A stretch of DNA of 12,716 bases from Bacteroidales bacterium. Lineage in GTDB: Bacteria; Bacteroidota; Bacteroidia; Bacteroidales; UBA1556. The stretch's first letter is position 1. Each line of letters starts with the position of its first letter. Positions 6,757 through 12,716 of the stretch are shown here, one piece after another. Where the stretch lies: NCBI GenBank assembly GCA_029939445.1, contig JAOZSY010000063.1, positions 1 through 12,716 of the forward strand. Reading direction: 5' to 3'. Position numbers and translations under genes: made by a program. A model generated the notes under the pieces. That model did not search any database. It was not told the DNA's origin and saw nothing but the letters and a program-made list of their open reading frames with translations.

Positions 6757-8038
6757 ACTTATTATAGCTTTTATTGCAGTTCTTAATATGCAAGCTTTTT
6801 CTCAAAACAATACTGAGAAAAAGCATACTGCCAGTGATACATTAATAGAAATTGAGGGAGAGCATCATCAATCGCATAAAGCAAATCAGATAAAGATAAA
6901 ATATGATTATGATTTGGGGTCAGTATTGAATAATGAGTTTTTGAGAAAATTTATTTATGGAGGCACAATTGATCAAGAGTTGATTGATGAAAATTATGCA
7001 CTATTGGATAATGGCCCAAACCATATAGGAAATACTATAGATTTTGCTATTCAATATCGTAGATTTACTGGCGAGCTGTTTGGTAAAAAAAATGTGGGTT
7101 TTTCCACAGCCATTGAGTGGCATTTGCATCACGATTTTGATTTTACTGATGATGGGTATTTGCTAGTTATGAATGGTAATAAAGCCTTTGCAGGAGAAAG
7201 TGCTGACTTGAGCAAAACCACATATAACTTTATGCAATATACGCAACTGAAGTTTGGTCTTTTTAAGGAAAATGAAGAAAAACATAGTGAGTTTGGCTTT
7301 CAAATAGCGATAAATTTTGGAAATCAATTTGAAGAATTCCAGGCTCCTACTGCCGAACTTTATACTGATAGTACTGGAGAGTTAGTAGAATTCAAAGGAG
7401 AGATTGAATATTTAGAATCAGGATATATTGGAAAAAATTCGGGAAGAATACAAGGAATTGGTATGGGTTTGGATCTTTTTTATGAGATAGAAAAGGAGTA
7501 TAAGCATAAGTTTGTTTTTGAAATTGCAAATATTGGATTTATATATTGGAATAAGAATTCGGTGCTTTATGAATCTGAGGAGGAAATATTATTTGAGGGA
7601 GTGGTGATTGATAATATATTTGATATGTCTGAGCCTACATCTACTTCTGCCTCTACAGTAAATGATAGCTTACACAATTATATTATAGAAAATGGTCATA
7701 TTGGGCCTCACTCAACTCTTACTCCTATTGAAATTGATATTTATTATGAACATTATCTTACAAGAAAAATTAGTGCTAAGGGAAGGCTGAGACATAAGCT
7801 TTTTGGGCTATATTCTCCATATTATCAATTGGGAGCAATATACCATATTTTGGATAAATACCATATTGGAGCCAATGCAAATTATGGAGGTTATACAAAA
7901 TTAAACTTTGGAGTATCGCTTTGTATGGAAATAAATGATAATTTTGTTGTGGATTTGCAAACGCGATATATTTCTGGTTTTTTTGGACATAAGTTTTCGG
8001 GAGTAGGTGGTTTTGCACAATTAAACTATAAATTTTAG
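6746..8038 (+). CDS. Probable outer-membrane beta-barrel protein, DUF5723-like
   Basis: I chose the ATG at 6746 over the in-frame TTG at 6740 because it gives a compact signal peptide, MKYRLIIAFIAVLNMQAFSQ, and a 430-residue product. The mature protein has many alternating strands with aromatic girdles and ends in Phe (LNYKF), as outer-membrane barrels usually do. The stretch GIGMGLDLFYEIEK...FVFEIANIGFIYW (~residues 237-268) resembles the DUF5723 family of Bacteroidota. The C-terminal strands (YYQLGAIYHI, YHIGANANYGGY, FVVDLQTRYISGFFG) are typical barrel hairpins. The function is unknown. It overlaps the lipoprotein gene by 11 bp and precedes kdsA by a single base, so coupled expression is likely. 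The barrel assignment is fairly confident, the DUF family less so. Confidence 0.75.
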   Translation: MKYRLIIAFIAVLNMQAFSQNNTEKKHTASDTLIEIEGEHHQSHKANQIKIKYDYDLGSVLNNEFLRKFIYGGTIDQELIDENYALLDNGPNHIGNTIDFAIQYRRFTGELFGKKNVGFSTAIEWHLHHDFDFTDDGYLLVMNGNKAFAGESADLSKTTYNFMQYTQLKFGLFKENEEKHSEFGFQIAINFGNQFEEFQAPTAELYTDSTGELVEFKGEIEYLESGYIGKNSGRIQGIGMGLDLFYEIEKEYKHKFVFEIANIGFIYWNKNSVLYESEEEILFEGVVIDNIFDMSEPTSTSASTVNDSLHNYIIENGHIGPHSTLTPIEIDIYYEHYLTRKISAKGRLRHKLFGLYSPYYQLGAIYHILDKYHIGANANYGGYTKLNFGVSLCMEINDNFVVDLQTRYISGFFGHKFSGVGGFAQLNYKF

Positions 8039-8039
8039 A

Positions 8040-8858
8040 ATGATGATAGAAAAACTATTACCAAATATAAAAAATAAAGGAAATAATAATTTTTTCCTAT
8101 TGGCAGGGCCATGTGTTTTAGAGAATGAAACTATGGGTTTTGAGATTGCTGAGCGCATTGTAGAGATTACCGATAAGCTTGGAATTCCTTTTGTTTTTAA
8201 AGCATCATACCGAAAGGCTAATCGTTCTAAAATGTCGTCATTTACAGGTATTGGAGATATAAAGGCGCTGATAATAATTCAAGAGATAGGAAAGAAATTT
8301 AATATTCCTGTGGTTACCGATATTCATACTGCCGAAGAGGCTGCTATAGCTGCTCAATATGTTGATGTACTACAAATCCCTGCTTTCCTTTGCCGACAAA
8401 CAGATTTGCTTATTGCTGCTGCCAAAACTGGTAAAGTTGTAAATGTAAAGAAAGGGCAGTTTCTTAGCCCTGAGTCGATGATACATGCCGCGCAAAAGAT
8501 TAGAGAAGCTGGAAACGAAAAGGTAATGCTTACCGATAGAGGTACAATGTTTGGCTATCAAGATTTGGTAGTAGATTATCGTGGAATTCCTACAATGCAG
8601 GGCTTTGGAACTGATGTTGTGCTTGATTGTACCCATAGTCTTCAAATACCAAATCAGGAAGCTGGTGTTACTGGCGGCAGACCTGATCTAATTCCAACAA
8701 TTGCTAAAGCAGGAGTTGCGGTTGGTGTTGATGGGCTTTTTATTGAGACTCATCCAAACCCTTCGATTGCAAAATCTGATGGTGCAAATATGCTTCCTCT
8801 TGATCAGCTTGAAGAATTACTAACTCAGTTAGTAAAAATCAGAAAAGCAGTACAATAA
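8040..8858 (+). CDS. kdsA: 3-deoxy-8-phosphooctulonate synthase (Kdo-8-P synthase)
   Basis: KdsA condenses phosphoenolpyruvate with D-arabinose 5-phosphate to Kdo-8-phosphate, the precursor of the Kdo sugar joining lipid A to the lipopolysaccharide core; it works in the cytoplasm. The 272-residue length is normal for the family. Diagnostic segments are LLAGPCVLE (Cys25), KASYRKANRS (57-63 region), VVTDIHT, LQIPAFLCRQTDLL, VNVKKGQFLSPE, TDRG.MFGY, DCTHSLQ (His199), FIETHPNP (Glu236) and KSDGANMLPL (Asp247). Cys25 stands where the metal-free E. coli-type enzyme has Asn; with His199, Glu236 and Asp247 it completes the ligand set of the metal-dependent class. The ATG at 8040 begins one base after the previous stop, with a second ATG directly after it. 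The stop overlaps the next start (TAATG). No neighbour is another Kdo pathway gene. Confidence 0.97.
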   Translation: MMIEKLLPNIKNKGNNNFFLLAGPCVLENETMGFEIAERIVEITDKLGIPFVFKASYRKANRSKMSSFTGIGDIKALIIIQEIGKKFNIPVVTDIHTAEEAAIAAQYVDVLQIPAFLCRQTDLLIAAAKTGKVVNVKKGQFLSPESMIHAAQKIREAGNEKVMLTDRGTMFGYQDLVVDYRGIPTMQGFGTDVVLDCTHSLQIPNQEAGVTGGRPDLIPTIAKAGVAVGVDGLFIETHPNPSIAKSDGANMLPLDQLEELLTQLVKIRKAVQ

Positions 8859-10327
8859 TGAATCATCCAAAGTCTATTCTATTTCTTTTGGGGTTATTGT
8901 TTTTTATAAATTCTTATGCTCAAGAAGGCACATTCTCTAAAATGTTTAGTGCTAACTCTTACGACGAAGGAATTGCAGCTTTCCGAATGCCCAATAAAAC
9001 ATACCGAATTATAGCTAATACTGGTGCGTGGGGCTGGGGTAGTAATAATATTTGGTATATTGCTTTGGATAGTAATGCAAATTTCTCTTGGCATAAAACC
9101 ATGGGCTATGGTGGTATTGACGTTGCTCGTGCTGCTACCACCGACTCTAAAGGTAATACCTATATAGTTGGAACTTCTACGTCAGAATCGGGGAATTCAT
9201 ACCAAATGCTGTTTATAGCAATGGATAGTTCAGGAACTACTATTACAAAGAAATACTTTGGAGGGCAAGATTGGGATTATGGAAATGGTATTTCCTTAAT
9301 TAATGATACTACGATTATACTTGTTGGCGAAACATATTCCTATGCAAACCAACATAGTGATGCTTGGATTCTAAAAATTAGTACTTCTGGTGATATTATA
9401 TGGTCTAAAACTGTTGGAGGAGATAAAAAAGATGCCTTTTATGCCATAGCGCAAACTCCCAATAATGATATAATATGTGTTGGAAATTCACAAAATTATG
9501 GCAATGGCTCCAACGACCCGTTCTTATTCCGTTGTAATTCTCAAGGGGATAGTATATCCCAAATAGTGGTTCAAGACTCTACCGATGGTTGCTTTATGGA
9601 TATTAAAGTGGCGGCTGATTCTACTTTTTATGCAGGTGGTTACCAACGCGATACTAACGATTTATACCAAGATTATTTGCTCCGTAGATATACAAAAGCT
9701 AATCAGCAAATTTGGAATGAAAGCACCTTAACTCAACAAATGGAAGCTCGATTTAATACTCTAGCATTTCATGGAGAAAATATTTTGGCTTTTGGCAAAA
9801 CTCAGAAATATGGTAGTGAGGGAGATAATATATTTTGCGATTTGGTTAATAGATATGATGGTGCTTGGATTGATGGTTTTGCCACAGGCTCTCTGGGCGA
9901 TGAGTTTGCATACTCTGTAACTACTGACACCTCCAATGGCGATATTCATTATCTTATTATTGGTACCTCAACTAGTTATGATATGGTGCATTCTGGAGTG
10001 TACTTTATAAGGTGTAATTACAATCTGGAATTTGAAGATACTGTTTCTATTGATTTCCCATCTGGAATAAAGAAATCTAAAGATAACTCTGAAGAAATAA
10101 ATATATTCTTTAATTCTATTAGTAATAAAATTATTATTGAGAATAAATTACAAAAACAACATGGAAACATTAAAATATATGATATGCTTGGGAAGTGTAT
10201 TTATCAAGCAATAAGTAATGATTTGTCGGATAAGAGTATAATTGATGTCAGCAGCTGGCCCAGAGCTTCATATACTGTAGTATTTGATTCTAAGGAATAT
10301 ACCGTTTCCAAGATAATTGTTAAATAG
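8858..10327 (+). CDS. Secreted propeller-like repeat protein with degenerate T9SS type A sorting domain
   Basis: The 489-residue protein has a signal peptide cut near residue 21 (FFINSYA/QEG). Residues ~63-400 contain about six repeats of ~50 residues, each with a strand such as DAWILKISTSGDIIWSKTVGG followed by ...IICVGNS; a partial seventh closes the set. This spacing and the D.W.LK...G.I.W pattern resemble beta-propeller (SBBP-type) proteins. The last ~78 residues form a type A sorting domain (NIKIYDMLGKCIYQ, then RASYTVVFDS and VSKIIVK), but the first motif is INIFFNSISNKIIIEN rather than the usual VFPNP. Export through the type IX system to the cell surface or medium is expected. Ligand and function are unknown. 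Its ATG overlaps the kdsA stop by one base, so it is probably translated from the same message. Confidence 0.85.
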   Translation: MNHPKSILFLLGLLFFINSYAQEGTFSKMFSANSYDEGIAAFRMPNKTYRIIANTGAWGWGSNNIWYIALDSNANFSWHKTMGYGGIDVARAATTDSKGNTYIVGTSTSESGNSYQMLFIAMDSSGTTITKKYFGGQDWDYGNGISLINDTTIILVGETYSYANQHSDAWILKISTSGDIIWSKTVGGDKKDAFYAIAQTPNNDIICVGNSQNYGNGSNDPFLFRCNSQGDSISQIVVQDSTDGCFMDIKVAADSTFYAGGYQRDTNDLYQDYLLRRYTKANQQIWNESTLTQQMEARFNTLAFHGENILAFGKTQKYGSEGDNIFCDLVNRYDGAWIDGFATGSLGDEFAYSVTTDTSNGDIHYLIIGTSTSYDMVHSGVYFIRCNYNLEFEDTVSIDFPSGIKKSKDNSEEINIFFNSISNKIIIENKLQKQHGNIKIYDMLGKCIYQAISNDLSDKSIIDVSSWPRASYTVVFDSKEYTVSKIIVK

Positions 10328-10359
10328 AGTTATATTATAAATACTTTTAATAAAAATAG

Positions 10360-10367
10360 TATATTTA
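10360..10367 (+). promoter_or_regulatory. Candidate -7 box of the mechanosensitive channel gene
   Basis: TATATTTA fits TAnnTTTG except for the last base and ends 23 nt before the ATG at 10391. The surrounding sequence is very AT-rich, so the match is less informative than those at 2424 and 12567. No -33 motif is evident. Confidence 0.35.
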
Positions 10368-10390
10368 CATTTCAAATTTAATTTTTTATT

Positions 10391-12124
10391 ATGACAAAAT
10401 TTCTATCCCTATATTTATTATTTCTTATTCCATTTTACGCTGTTTCGCAGAGTGATACACTGAAAAATGATACTTTAAATATTCAAGAACAAAATACAAT
10501 TTTGGTACAGGAAAAAGTATTGGATTCTATTCCTGTGGTTTTGAGAAGTGATACAGTTTTCTTTTTGAAGAGTTATAACAGTAATAGACTTCAAGTGCGT
10601 GTTTCTATGGTGAATGCTAGATTAGAAACACTAGTAAATAATTTTGATGAAAAGAGGGATACTATATTGTCTGAACTTAATGGTGATATTATAACTGTTA
10701 GTTTTGATGAGAACTTGCTATTTGTTGTAGGAGATAAGGATGCTAGCTACGAAAATAGTACAATTAGTAATCTTGCTAGTAATAGAATCTCTGCTCTTTA
10801 TAAATCATTATACAACTATAAGTATAATTTATCTTCTGAGGAATGGTTTAAGCGTATAGGATATACAATACTAACTTTTGTAGGGTTAATACTTATAATT
10901 CTTATTATTAATATTGTTTTTAGGCATCTAAATAAGCGTTTATCTAAATATGATAGAAAGCTGCTAAAAAGACGCAATAATATTATCAAATATCTTATTC
11001 CAAAGAATACAAAGAATATTTTTGTTTTTATATCCTCATCATCGAGAATTATACTTTTAATAGTTGTACTTTTCACATATTTGCCTTTGATGTTTAGTTT
11101 TATTCCAGCTACCCAAGGATGGGTGCACTTGTTTTATTCTTATATTGAAACTCCTGTATTATACATAGCAAATGGATTTATAAATTTTCTTCCTGATTTA
11201 TTTTTTATCATTATAATATTCTATGTTACAAGGTATTTTGTGAGGGTCTCTCATGATATATTTGATGATATAGAAGCTGAAAATATAAAGTTTGCGAATT
11301 TCCCTAAAGATTGGGCTAGCCCTACAAAAAAGATTTTAGGAGTAATAATATATGCTTTTGGCTTAGTAATGATGTTTCCACATCTGCCAGGTTCTGACTC
11401 TCCTGCTTTTAAAGGAGTGTCACTTTTTCTAGGAGTTCTGTTTTCTTTGGGCTCTACATCTGCAGTTTCTAATGTAGTAGCAGGAATCGTTATTACTTAT
11501 ATGCGCCCTTTTCAAATTGGTGATAGGGTTGAGGTGATGGGAATTGTGGGAGATGTGATTGATAAAACCATGTTGGTGACAAGACTAAAAACTGCTAAAA
11601 ATGAAGAGGTTACTATTCCAAACTCTAATGTTATTAGTAATCATTTGGTTAATTTTACTGCTAATGCTAAAGGTGATGGACTTATTCTGCATACATTTGT
11701 GACCTTAGGCTACGATGTGGAGCTTGATAGAGTTAATAAACTGCTTATTAAAGCTGCAAAATTAACTCACCTGGTGCAAAAGTCACCTAAGCCTTTTGTG
11801 TTGCAAACCAGCCTTGATGAAAGCTATGTAACATACGAGCTTAACATATATACTAAGCAGGCTTCAAAAATGGCAGCAATATATTCAGAGCTAAATAAGA
11901 ATTTATTGCAAGTGTTTAATGATGCTAATGTAGAAATATTGTCTCCGAAATATGTTGCATCACGCGATGGAAATATGTCTACAGTGCCAAGTCAGAAGGG
12001 TGTGGACTTAAGAAACCCTATTGATAAGGCAATTGATCATATTACTGGGAAAAATCAGAAGAATGTTGTGGAGGTTAAGGCGGCAAAGGAGAAGGAAAAA
12101 GGAGAAGGAGAAGGAAAAGGATAA
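10391..12124 (+). CDS. MscS-family mechanosensitive ion channel
   Basis: The 577-residue inner-membrane channel should release solutes under hypo-osmotic stress. A signal peptide (MTKFLSLYLLFLIPFYAVSQ) leads into a ~130-residue periplasmic domain. Membrane segments follow at roughly 155-178, 208-236, 258-285, 312-330 and the pore helix ~342-372 (SLFLGVLFSLGSTSAVSNVV). The MscS beta domain comes next: RPFQIGDRVEVMGIVGDV, then VTIPNSNVISNHLVNF, both hallmark motifs. The cytoplasmic alpha/beta vestibule runs to about residue 525. The final tail, AAKEKEKGEGEGKG, is encoded by a GGAGAA/GGAAAA purine tract and is unlike the rest of the protein. The total exceeds E. coli MscS (286 residues) because of the N-terminal extension, which is common among larger members. 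The gene is probably monocistronic, with its own -7-like box and repeat hairpins downstream. Confidence 0.93.
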   Translation: MTKFLSLYLLFLIPFYAVSQSDTLKNDTLNIQEQNTILVQEKVLDSIPVVLRSDTVFFLKSYNSNRLQVRVSMVNARLETLVNNFDEKRDTILSELNGDIITVSFDENLLFVVGDKDASYENSTISNLASNRISALYKSLYNYKYNLSSEEWFKRIGYTILTFVGLILIILIINIVFRHLNKRLSKYDRKLLKRRNNIIKYLIPKNTKNIFVFISSSSRIILLIVVLFTYLPLMFSFIPATQGWVHLFYSYIETPVLYIANGFINFLPDLFFIIIIFYVTRYFVRVSHDIFDDIEAENIKFANFPKDWASPTKKILGVIIYAFGLVMMFPHLPGSDSPAFKGVSLFLGVLFSLGSTSAVSNVVAGIVITYMRPFQIGDRVEVMGIVGDVIDKTMLVTRLKTAKNEEVTIPNSNVISNHLVNFTANAKGDGLILHTFVTLGYDVELDRVNKLLIKAAKLTHLVQKSPKPFVLQTSLDESYVTYELNIYTKQASKMAAIYSELNKNLLQVFNDANVEILSPKYVASRDGNMSTVPSQKGVDLRNPIDKAIDHITGKNQKNVVEVKAAKEKEKGEGEGKG

Positions 12125-12132
12125 AGGAGAAG
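12085..12132 (+). repeat. Purine-only GGAGAA/GGAAAA tract at the 3' end of the channel gene
   Basis: Nearly all bases here are purines, arranged as imperfect 6-mers (AAGGAG, AAGGAA). The stop codon TAA at 12122 sits inside the tract as GGATAAAGGAG. In coding frame it gives alternating Lys, Glu and Gly. Tracts like this can change length by replication slippage, which here would alter only the tail or the stop position. Confidence 0.7.
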
Positions 12133-12214
12133 AACCACATAGACACATAAGCTACATAGTAAACATAAGAAAAACTCTCTGTGTCCTATGTCCCTTCAGT
12201 GCCTTATGTGGTTT
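12133..12214 (+). repeat. Palindromic-ended intergenic repeat, copy A
   Basis: The 82-bp unit begins AACCACATAGACACATAAG and ends GCCTTATGTGGTTT. Its termini (AACCACATA / TATGTGGTT) are perfect 9-bp inverted repeats, with further imperfect pairing inside, so it can fold into a long interrupted hairpin. It begins 8 bp after the channel gene stop and could serve as that transcript's 3' end. Its sequence closely follows copy C at 12387-12472. Confidence 0.8.
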
Positions 12215-12270
12215 GTTTATAAAGGAAAAGATGAAATTAGATTTACGATGCTTTCTCTCGATTAAACCGT

Positions 12271-12284
12271 CTGCCGATAGGCAG
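12271..12284 (+). repeat. GC-rich CTGCC-GATA-GGCAG hairpin
   Basis: CTGCC (12271-12275) and GGCAG (12280-12284) pair around GATA; with the flanking G-C and a G-U wobble the stem reaches 7 bp (12269-12286). It stands out from the AT-rich surroundings. I recall similar CTGCCGATAGGCAG hairpins scattered between genes in Bacteroidota genomes, but only one copy occurs here. No T-run follows, so it is not a standard terminator. Confidence 0.55.
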
Positions 12285-12342
12285 GCAAATACTCAAATAA
12301 GCAATTAAACATTTAATAATGTGAGCGAACCCATTGAGTCCT

Positions 12343-12378
12343 TATGTTCCTATTGTGCCTTATGTGGTTTTTTAAAAA
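12343..12378 (+). repeat. Palindromic-ended repeat, half copy B
   Basis: These 36 bases are identical to 12442-12477, the right end of copy C (tatgttcctattg...gtggttttttaaaaa). The left half of the element is missing; unrelated sequence precedes it. It sits just 8 bp before copy C, giving a direct repeat that could recombine. Confidence 0.8.
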
Positions 12379-12386
12379 GGATAGAG

Positions 12387-12472
12387 AACCACCACATAGA
12401 CACATAAGCTACATAGAAAACATAAGAAAATCTCTGTGGCCTATGTTCCTATTGTGCCTTATGTGGTTTTTT
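12387..12472 (+). repeat. Palindromic-ended intergenic repeat, copy C, ending in a T-run
   Basis: Full copy starting AACCACCACATAGACACAT (a duplicated ACC compared with copy A) and ending CCTTATGTGGTTTTTT. The ends ACCACATA / TATGTGGT pair over 8 bp and are followed by a T-run, so the folded RNA could work as a terminator facing the channel gene. Differences from copy A are mostly in the middle (GTGGCC for GTGTCC, TTCCTATTGTG for CCCTTCAGTG). Confidence 0.8.
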
Positions 12473-12566
12473 AAAAAAATGATAAATAACAAGCCTTCAC
12501 TCTTCACCCCTATTATTTATTATAAATATTCCATATTGTATTCAAATTTTTATTAATATTGTATTA

Positions 12567-12574
12567 TAAATTTG
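12567..12574 (+). promoter_or_regulatory. Consensus Bacteroidota -7 box of the last gene
   Basis: TAAATTTG is an exact match to TAnnTTTG and ends 25 nt before the ATG at 12600. It lies in the non-repeat gap after copy C. A -33 TTG at ideal distance is not obvious (the nearest upstream, 12536-12538, is about 28 nt away). This is the best promoter candidate in the window. Confidence 0.55.
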
Positions 12575-12599
12575 AGGGAGTAACTAACACTAAAAATTA

Positions 12600-12716
12600 A
12601 TGAAACATCACAGTATTAGATTATTGATATACAGCATATTATTAATAATATATAGCTCTAGTTTGCATGCGCAGAATATAAAGGATACTACTAATGCAAG
12701 TAATTGGACTTTTGGT
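12600..12716 (+). CDS. Exported protein, 3' end missing (possible DUF3078-type)
   Basis: Only 39 codons are visible. MKHHSIRLLIYSILLIIYSS...HAQ is a Sec signal peptide, probably cut after HA at about residue 24. The mature start NIKDTTNASNWTFG resembles the DTT...W..G opening of DUF3078 outer-membrane proteins of Bacteroidota, but this is too little sequence to be sure. The good signal peptide and the consensus -7 box 25 nt upstream support the start. The gene continues beyond the window. Confidence 0.7.
   Translation, partial: MKHHSIRLLIYSILLIIYSSSLHAQNIKDTTNASNWTFG

Larger units (their letters stand above)
12125..12599. other. 475-bp non-coding interval filled with repeats
   Basis: The stretch between the channel gene and the next exported-protein gene has no convincing coding sequence. 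Frames that cross it translate repeat sequence (PHRHISYI.NIRK..., then CLMWFF) and I treat them as spurious, including a 25-codon frame from the ATG at 12231. It holds two full and one half copy of a palindromic-ended element, one GC-rich hairpin and a promoter-like box near its right end. Confidence 0.75.

Noticed and set aside
12021..12308. 95-codon frame overlapping the channel gene end and running into the repeats
   Set aside because: It overlaps a well-supported gene in another frame, then translates the purine tract, repeat copy A and the GC hairpin; there is no domain or signal peptide.
12133..12478. CRISPR-like array
   Set aside because: The repeats are unequal, 80-90 bp long, have no regular unique spacers, and no cas genes are nearby.
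12344..12556. 70-codon frame over repeat copies B and C
   Set aside because: The peptide is only translated repeat (CLMWFFKK occurs twice because the DNA repeats); no independent coding signal.

Overview
The window comes from a low-GC member of the Bacteroidota. Four signs support this: secreted proteins with both kinds of type IX secretion (T9SS) C-terminal sorting domain, the absence of clear Shine-Dalgarno sequences, Bacteroidota-type -7 boxes (TAnnTTTG-like) 21-25 nt before several start codons, and intergenic AACCACATA...TATGTGGTT elements of a kind I associate with this phylum. Every convincing gene lies on the + strand. I found no rRNA, tRNA, CRISPR array, transposase or phage gene, and I do not see a convincing undescribed multi-gene defence or mobile system.

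Positions 1-2290 form a small cluster of secreted proteins. A gene cut by the left edge and a complete gene (1226-2290) are tandem paralogues with near-identical type B (gliding-motility-type, CHU_C) sorting domains. Between them lies a short reading frame that is little more than a type A sorting domain and is probably the tail of a lost larger gene. A strong terminator hairpin follows this fragment and ends only a few bases before the next start codon.

Positions 2291-3722 hold a degenerate repeat, a promoter-like box and rarA (AAA+ ATPase of replication-fork maintenance), apparently its own transcription unit.

Positions 3804-10327 look like one five-gene operon with very tight junctions (10 bp gap, 11 bp overlap, 1 bp gap, 1 bp overlap). 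It encodes an exported alpha/beta hydrolase with an N-terminal DUF3887-like domain, a lipoprotein, a probable outer-membrane beta-barrel protein (DUF5723-like), KdsA (Kdo-8-phosphate synthase, lipopolysaccharide inner core) and a T9SS-secreted propeller-like repeat protein. The common theme is the cell envelope: one cytoplasmic enzyme of lipopolysaccharide synthesis is embedded among exported and outer-membrane proteins.

Positions 10391-12124 encode an MscS-family mechanosensitive channel with a signal peptide, an extra periplasmic domain and a purine-tract-encoded Lys/Glu/Gly tail. Positions 12125-12599 are non-coding and filled with two complete and one half copy of an 80-90 bp palindromic-ended repeat plus a small GC-rich hairpin. 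A consensus -7 box then precedes the first 39 codons of another exported protein, cut by the right edge.
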